Below are positions 9,015 to 19,168 of a stretch of 64,000 nucleotides of DNA, piece by piece. The notes under the pieces were generated by a model, which had not been told where the DNA came from, ran no database searches, and saw nothing but the letters and a program-made list of their open reading frames with translations. The stretch's first letter is position 1. Each line of letters opens with the position of its first letter. Source of the DNA: JAUXFS01 sp963772635 (GTDB lineage Bacteria; Pseudomonadota; Alphaproteobacteria; Rhodospirillales; Defluviicoccaceae); the NCBI GenBank assembly GCA_963772635.1, contig CAVYYK010000041.1, positions 1-64,000 on the forward strand, written 5' to 3'. The position numbers and the translations under genes are program-made.

Positions 9015-9953
9015 ATGAATCGTCGCCTGATTACGGTGTTCGGCGGTTCCGGATTCATCGGCCGCCATATCATTCGGCGACTTGGCGCCGACGGTTGGAT
9101 CGTGCGGGTCGCCGTGCGCGATCCCGTCGGAGCGTCGTTTCTTCAGCCTCTCGGCGACGCCGGCCAGATCGTGCCCGTCGCCGCCGAAGTGACGAAGCCG
9201 GCGACGGTGGAGGCGGCTGTTCGGGACGCGGACGCGGTCATCAATCTGGTCGGGATCCTGTATGAACGCGGCCGCCGGACCTTCCAGCGCGTCCATGTGG
9301 ATGGCGCCGCCAACGTTGCGCGTGCGGCCGCCGCGGCAGGCGCCAAACGCCTGGTGCAGATGTCGGCGATCGGCGCCGACGCCGATTCCCCGGCGGCCTA
9401 CGGTCGTACCAAGAAAGCCGGCGAGGAAGCGGTGAAAGAGGCGTTCCCCGGGGCGACGATCGTCAGGCCCAGCGTCGTCTTCGGTCCCGAGGACGACTTC
9501 TTCAACCGTTTCGCGTCGATGGCGCGATTTCTGCCGGCCTTGCCGGTTTTCAAAACGTCGTTTCAGCCGGTTTACGTCGGCGACGTGGCCGATGCGGTGA
9601 GCAAGATCATCGACGACCCTGCGACCGCCGGCCTTACCTATGAATTGGGCGGCCCCCGGGTCATCGGTTTCCGCGAGCTGATGGAGCTCGTACTGTCGGA
9701 AACCCGCCGCCGCAGGCTGCTCCTGCCGATTCCGCTCGCCATCGCCGAGATCGAGGCTTGGTTTCTGGAAAAACTGCCGGTACCGCCGCTGACCCGTGAT
9801 CAGGTGAAGCTTCTGGAGAACGACAACGTGGTCTCCGCCAAGGCTCGGACCTTCAAGGACCTGGGCATCGAGCCGACCGCCGTCGAAGCGATTCTGCCGA
9901 CCTATCTCCACCAGTATCGTCCACCGGTCAGGCTGCGCCGACGTTCGAGTTGA
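9015..9953 (+). CDS. Complex I NDUFA9-like NAD(P)-binding protein
   Basis: A 312-residue atypical short-chain dehydrogenase. The N-terminal Rossmann motif is TVFGGSGFIGRHIIRRL (Gly-x-x-Gly-x-x-Gly). Later come INLVGILYERGRRTFQRVHV and the conserved AIGADADSPAAYGRTKKAGE, with the YxxxK remnant at Tyr-Gly-Arg-Thr-Lys. PSVVFGPEDDFFNRFA is typical of the NDUFA9 group, which is tied to respiratory complex I in mitochondria and is widespread in alphaproteobacteria. No nuo genes are nearby, so a complex I role is family knowledge only. The ATG at 9015 has AAGGGAGAAG just upstream. Confidence 0.9.
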   Translation: MNRRLITVFGGSGFIGRHIIRRLGADGWIVRVAVRDPVGASFLQPLGDAGQIVPVAAEVTKPATVEAAVRDADAVINLVGILYERGRRTFQRVHVDGAANVARAAAAAGAKRLVQMSAIGADADSPAAYGRTKKAGEEAVKEAFPGATIVRPSVVFGPEDDFFNRFASMARFLPALPVFKTSFQPVYVGDVADAVSKIIDDPATAGLTYELGGPRVIGFRELMELVLSETRRRRLLLPIPLAIAEIEAWFLEKLPVPPLTRDQVKLLENDNVVSAKARTFKDLGIEPTAVEAILPTYLHQYRPPVRLRRRSS

Positions 9954-9987
9954 GGGCCGAGTTGAGGGCCGGAGGCTTGGAAGGAAC

Positions 9988-10019
9988 ATCGGCGCTCCCC
10001 TTCACGGGGCAGCGCCGAT
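9988..10019 (+). terminator. Hairpin after the NDUFA9-like gene
   Basis: Stem ATCGGCGCT/AGCGCCGAT with an inner CCCC/GGGG around a short loop, 35 bases after the stop at 9953. No T-run follows, so it may only pause polymerase or protect the 3' end. Confidence 0.5.
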
Positions 10020-10063
10020 CCCATCGATCACCGAGGAGCGAGACGGCTTCCGTCGTTGTCGCG

Positions 10064-10087
10064 GACGCCGGGCCGCAAGGCCGGCGT
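10064..10087 (+). terminator. Rho-independent terminator between convergent genes
   Basis: Stem of ACGCCGGGCC against GGCCGGCGT with a GCAA loop and one bulged base, followed by TTTTC. It would stop plus-strand transcription just before the tail of the convergent marR gene. Confidence 0.55.
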
Positions 10088-10089
10088 TT

Positions 10090-10500
10090 TCAGGCGATTC
10101 CGCGCGAAACGGCGGCCTCGACGGCCTCGAACGGGATGATGCCGGCGGATTCACGCTGGTCGTCCATTTTGTGCCCGGCGGCGACGATGATCTCCCCGTA
10201 CTCCCGCAAAAACACCGAGCCGCGAAGCGTCCTTTGAATGAGCACGCTGCGGCGGTCGGCTTCGTCGATCTTGCGCCGGAGCAGCCCAAGATCGCTTAGC
10301 CGATCCAGACTGCGGGTGATCGCCGGTTTCGAAATGTTGAGCGCGCTGGCCAAGCCCCGCACCGTGTGCGGGGGCGGTTTCAGGTAGACGGTCAACAGGA
10401 CGGCCATCTGCCTTGCCGAGAGGTCGGGAACGTCGTGACGGACGCCGGCGACGATGGTGCCCCGCCACAATTCGAGAGCTTGAACTTCCGTTAGCTGCAT
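10090..10500 (-). CDS. MarR-family transcriptional regulator
   Basis: A 136-residue winged-helix dimer-type regulator. The recognition region is TVRGLASALNISKPAITRSL, and the wing carries LIRRK-like LLRRKIDEADRRSVLIQRT, the Asp-x-Arg-x-x-x pattern of MarR wings. The preceding DLSARQMAVLLTVYL matches the helix before the HTH. It lies downstream of the M17 aminopeptidase with an 81-base gap that holds two palindromes (10518-10560), likely its own operators. The ligand is unknown. Confidence 0.88.
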   Translation of the reverse strand: MQLTEVQALELWRGTIVAGVRHDVPDLSARQMAVLLTVYLKPPPHTVRGLASALNISKPAITRSLDRLSDLGLLRRKIDEADRRSVLIQRTLRGSVFLREYGEIIVAAGHKMDDQRESAGIIPFEAVEAAVSRGIA

Positions 10501-10517
10501 AACGATGCCATATGCAA

Positions 10518-10560
10518 TACCCCCCTTTTGGGTACTTCACCATAGCCCCCTGTTGGGGTA
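10518..10560. promoter_or_regulatory. Two palindromes upstream of marR, likely operators
   Basis: TACCCCCCTTTTGGGTA (10518-10534) and TAGCCCCCTGTTGGGGTA (10543-10560) are inverted-repeat sites with centres about 25 bases apart, directly before the marR start. Their form suggests two dimer-binding operators for autoregulation. Very similar palindromes recur at 29858 and 30209. Confidence 0.5.
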
Positions 10561-10581
10561 GTAGCAATGAAAAAAAACCTT

Positions 10582-11956
<1,375 letters not shown>

Positions 11957-11967
<11 letters not shown>

Positions 11968-13000
11968 GTCGGATAGCGCCCGCCCGGATCAGGCCCGCTT
12001 CCTCGTAGAACCGGGCGGCCCCCGGATGCAGCGGAATGGCGACGCCGTCCAGCGCCTTGTGCAGCTCGATTTGCTTGCCGTTCGGAGGGCCGCTATCGAG
12101 GATCTTGCGGTTGTTGGGATGCCACAGTGCGCGGGTGATCCCGTAGACGAGATCGGCGTCCATCTTTTCCGCGACCACCAATTGGGCGCCGACGCTGAGT
12201 GTCACGGCGCCGCCGACGCCGTTGTAGGTTCCCTCGGGAATGACGTCCGCGCTGAAAAACGGATGCGCTTCCCTGATCCGCTGGGCTTCCTTGCCCATGA
12301 TCGAAACGAGGTCGATTTCGGTGGTCTCGGCGGTGTGGGAGACGTCGTTGATAGGATATCCGCCGACCATGAAATATCCGTCCAGTTCGCCCTCGGCGAG
12401 CATGTCGCTGGCCTTGCCGAGCTTGTCATAGAATGCGACGACGTCGTTCTTGTCGAGGCCGTAGGCGTTGAGGACGATCTCGGCCACGACCAAGGTTCCG
12501 GACTCTTTCTCGCCAAGCGACACCCGCTTGCCCTTGAGATCCGCAACCGACTTGATCCCGGAGTCGCGGCGGACTACGAGGTGGACCGCCTCGGGGAACA
12601 GGTTGGCCACGGCACGCAGGTTGTCCAGCCGCTTCTCGCCGGCAAAAACGCCCTTGCCGAAGTAGGCGTCATAGGCGACGTCTGCCTGGGTGAGGGCCAT
12701 ATCGAGGGTGCCGTTGGCGACCTCGATAACGTTCTGCACCGAGCCCTGGGTGGAGACGGCGGCGGCGATGAGTCCCGGAACGCCACAACTGCCGCCGAGT
12801 TCGCAGTCCCTCGAGCCGGGTGGATTGCTGATGGCATTGGCGATCAATCCGCCGACCGGAAAGTAGGTTCCTCCTGTCGAACCGGTGCCGATCCGGATCA
12901 GCTTCAGCTCCTGGGCGAACGTCCCCATCGATGCGAAAATCAAGGTGATCGCAAGAGTTGCGACCAGGGCAACAGCCCGACTGGAGTATCGCTTGATCAT
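11957..13000 (-). CDS. TAXI-family TRAP transporter solute-binding protein
   Basis: A 347-residue periplasmic binding protein. The signal peptide spans about residues 1-29 (MIKRYSSRAVALVATLAITL), followed by the TAXI hallmark RIGTGSTGGTYFPVGGLIAN. LDMALTQADVAYDAYFGKG and LKGKRVSLGEKESGTLVVAE are also typical of the family, whose ligands include glutamate and other organic acids. The TRAP membrane subunits are absent from the neighbourhood, so its partner must lie elsewhere. ATG 13000 is chosen because the signal peptide starts there, although the frame is open farther upstream. Confidence 0.92.
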
Positions 13001-13098
13001 CGGGCGCCAAGTTCCTGAAACCCGCCTGTGTTCCAGGGCGAGAGTAAAGGACGAAGACGGTGTCGCCAAGGGTAGATCGGCATGGGTGCCGCCGCCGT

Positions 13099-13755
13099 TC
13101 ACAACGTCAGTTGCACGAACGAGACCAGCGCGGCGACCCCGATCACCAAAACGATCAGGCCCAGCACGGTGTTGACGATGGCGACGATCCGCAGGGGCGC
13201 GTAGCGTCTGACCGCGGATGCGAGCACCGTCAGCGTGATCCACCACGACATGGAGCCGACAAGGACCCCGGCGACGATCAAGGCGTTCGCCGGGCCGTCG
13301 AGGGGATGCGCGCCGAACAACCCAAACCCGGCGAAAACGCCGACAAAGGCGAGAAAGGTCGCCGGGTTGACGATGGTCAGGATGAAGCCGGTGGACAGCG
13401 AACGGACCATCTTCCACCACCGGCGGAGCTCCCTGCTCATCGGTTTGGGCGCGTCGGAGAACGAGATCTCGCGCTTTCGGATCATCTGCACGCCGAGCCC
13501 GACCAGAAATAGCCCTCCCACCAGCCGGACCGGGCCCGGGTTGTCGACCAGAAAGTGGGTCACCAGCGAAAGCCCGAACACCGCCGACGCCGCAAGGATG
13601 CTGTCCGCCACCGCCGCCCCGAGGCCGGCGACAATCGCCAGGAACCAGCGTCCCTGAAAGGCACGGCGCAGACACAGGGCACCGACCGCACCGATGGGCA
13701 CCGCGACGATGAAACCCGCGAAAGTGGCTTTCAGGAACAATACGAAGTCGAGCAA
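13099..13755 (-). CDS. LysE/RhtB-family exporter
   Basis: A 218-residue inner-membrane exporter of amino acids or related compounds. It has about six hydrophobic segments. The N-terminal FAGFIVAVPIGAVGALCLRR matches the LysE signature (PIGPVN-like), and LTIVNPATFLAFVGVFAGFG carries the conserved Asn-Pro. The likely start is the TTG at 13755 (LLDFVLFLK), with AGGAAA nine bases upstream; a start at 13821 would add a non-hydrophobic tail. The substrate cannot be told from sequence. Confidence 0.87.
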   Translation of the reverse strand: MLDFVLFLKATFAGFIVAVPIGAVGALCLRRAFQGRWFLAIVAGLGAAVADSILAASAVFGLSLVTHFLVDNPGPVRLVGGLFLVGLGVQMIRKREISFSDAPKPMSRELRRWWKMVRSLSTGFILTIVNPATFLAFVGVFAGFGLFGAHPLDGPANALIVAGVLVGSMSWWITLTVLASAVRRYAPLRIVAIVNTVLGLIVLVIGVAALVSFVQLTL

Positions 13756-14049
13756 TTGGGGACGTTTCCTGCGATCGGCCCGAGTTTCGGGCGGCCACCA
13801 TACCACGCCGCCGACGGGCAACCAGGGGGTTGGACACGAGAGGGAAGTGGCGGTGCGCTACCGAAAGCCGAACCAGCTTCGCCACAGCGACAACGTCCTC
13901 TCGTGTGAAGGGTTCTCGGACACCCGCCGCAAGTCCTTGCGGAAACCTTGTCGCCGCGCTGGACGTCCGACAACCCTTCACAACTGCAAACTCACTCCCA
14001 ATGGCGGTCGCGGTCGTTCTGGGAATTCTTCCCCGCTCGTATCACTCCC

Positions 14050-14757
14050 CTAGATCCAGCCCTGCTTTTCGGCGGCCTGCTTTAGCTGCGCCGCGATCTC
14101 GTCCGCGGTTCGCTTGGCTGCGCCTTCGATGGTCGCCGAGCCAGTCGCCTCCCCGGAAATCTTCACCGCCCCGCCGACGATCAGGCCGATCGGGTTTGCG
14201 GTGGCGGCCATGACCGCCAACGGGAGGACCACACCCGGCATCTTGCCGCCCCCGGAACTGATCTTGCCGCTGCCGAGGAGACGCAAACCCTGGGCCGTCA
14301 TCTGGTAGCCTTCGACCGCGGTCATCAACTCGGCATCGCCGGAGCCAAATCCGACCAGCACGCGCTTGGCGGCGCTACCCTGGTCGACCGAGACGAAATA
14401 GCCCCTGATGACGATGTCGTTGATCCGAGGCGCCGGCTGGCCCGCGGCCTGCACCGCGGGCAAACCCGCCTCGCGCAAGTCCGCGACAAGCTTTTTCGCG
14501 ACTTGAGCGCCCAGCTTTCGAGTGGTCGCGAGCTGCTCCGCCGTCGGTGGCGTCCCAGCGACGGCCTTTTCGGCGGCGAAGGCCGATTCGGGCGGGACGT
14601 CGGCCGGATTGGCTGTGAAATCATGGACGATGATGCGATCGGGCCGGGCGAGCTTCTCGCCCTCGTATGACTTGCGCTCGGTGACGTTGGTCGACGCGCA
14701 GCCAGCCGCGACAAAGAGCACGAACAACGACGGTAGGGCAAAACGGAGCATTTTCAT
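14050..14757 (-). CDS. DUF4410 domain lipoprotein
   Basis: A 235-residue predicted lipoprotein. The signal peptide MKMLRFALPSLFVLFVAAGC ends in a lipobox, with Cys20 as the acylation site. The body begins RPDRIIVHDFTANPADVPPE, the typical DUF4410 opening, and ends in Ala/Lys-rich helices. A glycine-rich patch (LLGSGKISSGGGKMPG) is in the middle. Function is unknown; the protein likely sits in the periplasm or at the outer membrane. A ribosome site (TGGAGGT) precedes the start on the minus strand. Confidence 0.85.
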   Translation of the reverse strand: MKMLRFALPSLFVLFVAAGCASTNVTERKSYEGEKLARPDRIIVHDFTANPADVPPESAFAAEKAVAGTPPTAEQLATTRKLGAQVAKKLVADLREAGLPAVQAAGQPAPRINDIVIRGYFVSVDQGSAAKRVLVGFGSGDAELMTAVEGYQMTAQGLRLLGSGKISSGGGKMPGVVLPLAVMAATANPIGLIVGGAVKISGEATGSATIEGAAKRTADEIAAQLKQAAEKQGWI

Positions 14758-15503
14758 GGACAGACCTCCAATGGAGAACAGGCGATATTCCTCGCGAGCG
14801 GGGAAACGGTATTGTTATCCCGATTGCACTCGATCTTCGAACTAAATTCATCAATGCCTTCTCAGGACCCTCACTTGAGTTTCGGGCACCAGCATTGATC
14901 CGAATCAATGCCCGCACATGGCGGGGGCGGCCGGTGACCCCTCGACCGGCTTGGATCGGCGGCCTCTTCGGCACACCGGGAAAGTTTGACGGGATACTGC
15001 CTGTTGCTAGGCGTACCCTTTCTCCCTTCAGTGTATTTAAACGTCATATCTTCGTCTTGCCGCCCTATGCGATCGACAGGAGACAAAGGACTCAGCTGTG
15101 ATGTCCTCGCGCGATCCGGCGCCACCGCTTCGACGCCGACGGGGCGTCCGGTTTGGGCGCTGCGGGCGGTTCCGGCGGCGGCTCCGTGAGCCCCCGGCGA
15201 GGCGTGTAGCGGGGCGATCCTCGCGGCGGGTAGTCGAGAGTGCCTTCCCTTTCCCATTGCAGCGCGGGATCGATGTGTCTGCCGATGCCAAAGGATGGCG
15301 GTCCATTGCGGCGGTCGGCGCGTCAGCCGACAGCGCCGCCCGCTGCCACGGCGACACATCCAGAAATGCTAAGATTGAGTACAAGCGTTACGCGCACCAA
15401 CATATGGCGCAGCTAACCACAGGAGCTAAGGGTGAACAAAGTTGGCGCAACTTGAGCCTGAATCTTGCCGGGTTTGTGGCGAGCGTGCTACGGATGCTCT
15501 GTG
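14758..15503 (+). other. Intergenic region between divergent genes, no gene recognised
   Basis: About 750 bases separate the divergently transcribed DUF4410 gene and pqiA. It must hold both promoters, but I see no confident consensus. On the minus strand, 15108-15310 reads as a proline-rich open frame ending in an Arg-rich tail with no start codon; it could be a gene remnant but is not supported. Confidence 0.5.
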
Positions 15504-16766
15504 ATGACCACCGAACCTCTAACGATTGAACCGGATCTTATTGCCTGTCACGAGTGCGGCCTGCTGCAGCGGATGGTGGCGCTGCCTGTCGGTGCCAGCG
15601 CCAAATGCCTTCAGTGCGGCAGTGGCCTCTACAAGGCGAAACGAAACAGCATCGAACGCTCCCTGATGCTGACGGTGACGGCTCTCTTCCTCTTTGCCCT
15701 GGCCGTCAGCTTTCCATTCATGAGCTTCAAGCTCGAAGGGCGGGAGCAGCAAAGCGACTTGTTCACCGGCGTTATCGAGCTCTACCGGCAAGGACTGTGG
15801 CCGCTGGCAGTGCTCGTTGGCTGTGCGATGATTCTGTTTCCGCTGCTCAAGCTGCTCGGCAGCCTCTACGTTCTCCTCCCCATATGGCTCGGCAAACGAC
15901 CGCCGAACGCGGCCAACGTGTTCAAGTGGGTGGAAATCCTCCATCCATGGGCGATGATGGAGGTGTTCCTGCTCGGCGTCATCGTCGCCTACGTGAAGTT
16001 GGTCGACATGGCGACCATCGAGCTCGGCGTCGCTCTCTATTCCTTCGCCGCCCTGATCGTCGTCATGATCTGGGCGGAGGCCTCTCTCGATCCGCGCGAG
16101 GTGTGGGAGAAGTTGCCGATCGAAGGGGTGAAGCAGACCCCGGCTGCCGCGGAGGAAGGCGTGCTGGTCGGCTGCCACGCCTGCGACCTGGTCAGCCGGG
16201 TTGGGGCGGGCTCCCACGGGCTGCACGCATCGTGCCCGCGCTGCGGCAGCTCGCTTCACCGGCGCAAGCCGAACAGCCTGTCGAGGACAACGGCGCTGGT
16301 GCTGACCGCCGCCATCTTGTATGTACCGGCGAACGTCTATCCGGTGATGACGGTCATCTCCTTCGGCAAGGGGTCGCCGGACACCATCCTCAGCGGTATC
16401 AAGGAGTTCATTCACGCCGGCATGTGGCCGCTCGCCCTTCTTGTTTTCTTTGCCAGTATTGCGGTGCCGATGCTCAAGCTTATCGGGCTTTCGTTTCTTC
16501 TGATATCGGTTCGGCGGAAATCTCGCTGGCGGCTCAGGGACCGCACGTTGCTCTATCGAGTCATCGAGGCGGTGGGGCGCTGGTCGATGATCGACATTTT
16601 CATGATTTCGATCCTGGTGGCGCTGGTGAAGCTCGGTTCCATCGCGACGATCGAACCGGGTGTCGGCGCGACGTCGTTTGCGGGCGTGGTTGTCGTCACT
16701 ATGATTGCTTCATTGTGTTTCGATCCCAGGGCTATGTGGGACGCTGCGGAGACAAGAAATGACTAA
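15504..16766 (+). CDS. pqiA: Paraquat-inducible protein A
   Basis: A 420-residue inner-membrane protein built from two homologous halves. Each half has a rubredoxin-like zinc knuckle (IACHECGLLQRM with a second pair in AKCLQCGSGLYKAK; VGCHACDLVSRV with ASCPRCGSSLHRRK) and four membrane helices. PqiA is the membrane component of the Pqi lipid-transport system that supports envelope integrity. The ATG at 15504 is chosen over upstream codons because it starts just before the first zinc motif. The stop overlaps the true pqiB start at 16759. Confidence 0.95.
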   Translation: MTTEPLTIEPDLIACHECGLLQRMVALPVGASAKCLQCGSGLYKAKRNSIERSLMLTVTALFLFALAVSFPFMSFKLEGREQQSDLFTGVIELYRQGLWPLAVLVGCAMILFPLLKLLGSLYVLLPIWLGKRPPNAANVFKWVEILHPWAMMEVFLLGVIVAYVKLVDMATIELGVALYSFAALIVVMIWAEASLDPREVWEKLPIEGVKQTPAAAEEGVLVGCHACDLVSRVGAGSHGLHASCPRCGSSLHRRKPNSLSRTTALVLTAAILYVPANVYPVMTVISFGKGSPDTILSGIKEFIHAGMWPLALLVFFASIAVPMLKLIGLSFLLISVRRKSRWRLRDRTLLYRVIEAVGRWSMIDIFMISILVALVKLGSIATIEPGVGATSFAGVVVVTMIASLCFDPRAMWDAAETRND

Positions 16767-18407
16767 TGGGGGCAGAGCCGATCAAACGCCGCGGGACGTA
16801 CCCGAGGTCGCAGTCAAGACGCGAAGCGGGGTTTCTCGATCGTCTGGCTGGTGCCGCTGGTCGCGGCGGCGATCGCCGGATGGCTCGCCTACACCACTCT
16901 CACCGAGAAAGGACCGGAGATCACCATCTCCTTCAAGACGGCCGAGGGACTCGAGGCAGGGAAGACCAAGATCAAGTACAAGGATGTCGAGATCGGAAAG
17001 GTGGACGACGTCGTGCTCAGCGACGATCTCTCCAAGGTCATCGTGTCCGCCAGCATGCACAAGGGCACCGGACCGCACCTTACCAAGGCGACCCGGTTCT
17101 GGGTTGTCCGGCCGCGCCTCGGTGCCGGAGGGGTGTCGGGGCTGAGCACCCTCGTATCAGGGGCCTATATCGAAATGGATCCCGCTGAAGGAGAACGGGC
17201 CACCGAGTTCGTCGGGCTCGAGGTGCCTCCGGTCGTCCAGTCCGGGGCTGCCGGTACCGAATATAATTTGCGCGCCGACAGGCTCGGATCGATCAGTCGG
17301 GGCTCCCCGATCGCTTATCGCGGCATCGATGTCGGCGAGGTCATGGGCTACGAGTTGGCCGCGGACAGCAGCGAGGTCCACTTCCTTGTTTTCGTCAAGG
17401 CGCCTTACGATCAGCTGATAAAGCCGGATACCCGCTTCTGGAATGCGAGCGGCATAGACGTCTCGATGGGCGCGAACGGGGTCAACGTCGAGATGGAGTC
17501 GCTCCAGTCGTTGCTCACTGGCGGCATCGCGTTCCAGACGCCGGCGTTTGCGCTCTCGAAGCCGCCGGCGGAGGAGGGCACGTCGTTCGATCTGTATCGC
17601 AATCGCGCCGCAATCGGCGAAGCCGAATTGACCGAAAAGCATCCGTTTTTGCTACACTTCGACGGTTCCGTCAGGGGGCTGGAGGTCGGATCGCCGGTAG
17701 AGATGAGGGGAATCAAGATCGGTACCGTCACCGATATCAAGCTCATCTTCGATCCCAAATCCGAAACCCCGCGTATTCCGGTCACCATCGTCGTCGAGCC
17801 CGAACGCATTGCGAGGACCGGTGGCAAGAGGGGCTTCGCGGATCTGTACCAAGGCGCAAAAGTAGCCGTGAAGCACGGCCTGCGGGCGCAACTCAAGACC
17901 GGTAGTCTGCTCACCGGTTCGCTCTACGTGGACCTGGACTACTATCCCGACGCGCCGCCCGAGGAACTCGAGATGGGTGGTGAGTACCCGGAAATCCCGA
18001 CGGTTCCGACCGAGCTGGCGGCGATCACCAAATCCGTCAACGGAATTCTGGAAAAGATTGCTTCGCTTCCCCTCGACCAACTGGTCGGGGACATGAGGAA
18101 CATGGTCCAGTCCACCGAAAAGCTGATCAACTCCCCGGATGTCCGCCAGACGATGAACTCGTTGCGGGTGACGGCCGTGACATCCGAGGCTGCCGTGAAA
18201 CAGCTGGAGGCCACGCTGAAACAGGCGGAAAGCGCCCTGGCTTCCGCCGACTCCTTGATCGGGCCGAAATCCCAGGTTCGGTATGACGCGGTGGAAATGA
18301 TGAAGGAGCTTCGAAGCGCCGCGCGGTCGATCCGGGTGCTGACCGACTATCTCGAACGGCATCCGGAAGCATTGATCCAGGGCAAGGGCGGAGGATCAGG
18401 TAAATGA
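16759..18407 (+). CDS. pqiB: Paraquat-inducible protein B, MCE family, with N-terminal frameshift
   Basis: A tandem MCE-domain protein anchored in the inner membrane that forms a lipid tunnel across the periplasm. The membrane anchor is FSIVWLVPLVAAAIAGWLAY; MCE modules begin GPEITISFKTAEGLEAGKTK, PIAYRGIDVGEVMGY and PVEMRGIKIGTVTDI; a coiled C-terminus follows. Translation from ATG 16759, which overlaps the pqiA stop, gives a plausible head (MTNGGRADQTPRDVPEVAVK) but leaves frame near the GGGG run at 16827-16830. The rest is in another frame, whose first usable codon, GTG 16851, would cut into the anchor and lacks a ribosome site. Adding one G restores a continuous protein of about 550 residues. 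Confidence 0.88.
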
Positions 18408-19015
18408 CAACAAGACGCTTTTCTTTTCGGGCGCTGGCGGCCGTGGTCGTCGGCCTGTTGGTCGCGGCCTGCGCCGAAACCCAACCCAGTCGGTTCTATA
18501 CGCTCTCGGGCCTGCCGGACGGCGGAGCCGCCGTGCAGGGCGCCGAATCGAACCGGCTCGCCATCGGTGTGGGTCCGATCTCGTTGCCCAATTACCTCAA
18601 CCGCCCGGAAATCGTCAGGCGCGCCACCCCCAACCAGTTCGATCTCGCCGCGTACGACCGTTGGGGCGAGCCGCTTGACGATGTCTTTCCGCGGGTGATG
18701 GCCGAGAACCTGTCGGTGCTGCTCGCCACCGACAGGGTGTTCCTTCTGCCCCAGCGCCGGGCGACGACCATCGACTACCAGGTCGAAGTGGAGGTAACGC
18801 GCTTCGATGCCGATGTCGGCGGTCCCGCCGTTCTCAGCGCCCGGTGGGAGATTTTCGACGACGACGGCAAGTCGCTTGTCGTCGATCGATCCACGTTTAC
18901 CGAGACCGTCGGCAGCGAGGATTATGGCGCGATTGCCACGGCGATGAGCCAGACCGTCGCCGCCCTCAGCCGGGAAATCGCATCGGCGATCACCGCGTTG
19001 TCCGGCCCGCGCTGA
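18404..19015 (+). CDS. pqiC: PqiC-type membrane-integrity lipoprotein
   Basis: A 203-residue lipoprotein of the YmbA/PqiC (ABC-type transport auxiliary) family. The signal peptide ends in LLVAACAE, with Cys as the lipid site. SRFYTLSGLPDGG near the N-terminus and IGVGPISLPNYLNRPEIVRR are the family hallmarks. PqiC tethers the PqiB tunnel to the outer membrane. The ATG at 18404 overlaps the pqiB stop by four bases, so the three pqi genes are translationally coupled. Confidence 0.93.
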   Translation: MTTRRFSFRALAAVVVGLLVAACAETQPSRFYTLSGLPDGGAAVQGAESNRLAIGVGPISLPNYLNRPEIVRRATPNQFDLAAYDRWGEPLDDVFPRVMAENLSVLLATDRVFLLPQRRATTIDYQVEVEVTRFDADVGGPAVLSARWEIFDDDGKSLVVDRSTFTETVGSEDYGAIATAMSQTVAALSREIASAITALSGPR

Positions 19016-19168
19016 GCGGGAAACGGTTGGGCGCCTCCTGGGCGGGATCGAACACGACCTCTTGCATAATTGGCTTGCGCCCACTCGACGTTGTTGCAAA
19101 AGTACTTTGTAAGCCAATGAATCCTCTGGGGGAATCAGCCGAAGCGTGCTGATGCAGGATACGGGTCG

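Noticed and set aside
15108..15310. Proline-rich open frame on the minus strand between DUF4410 and pqiA
   Set aside because: It has an upstream stop and no start codon, and I recognise no homologue.
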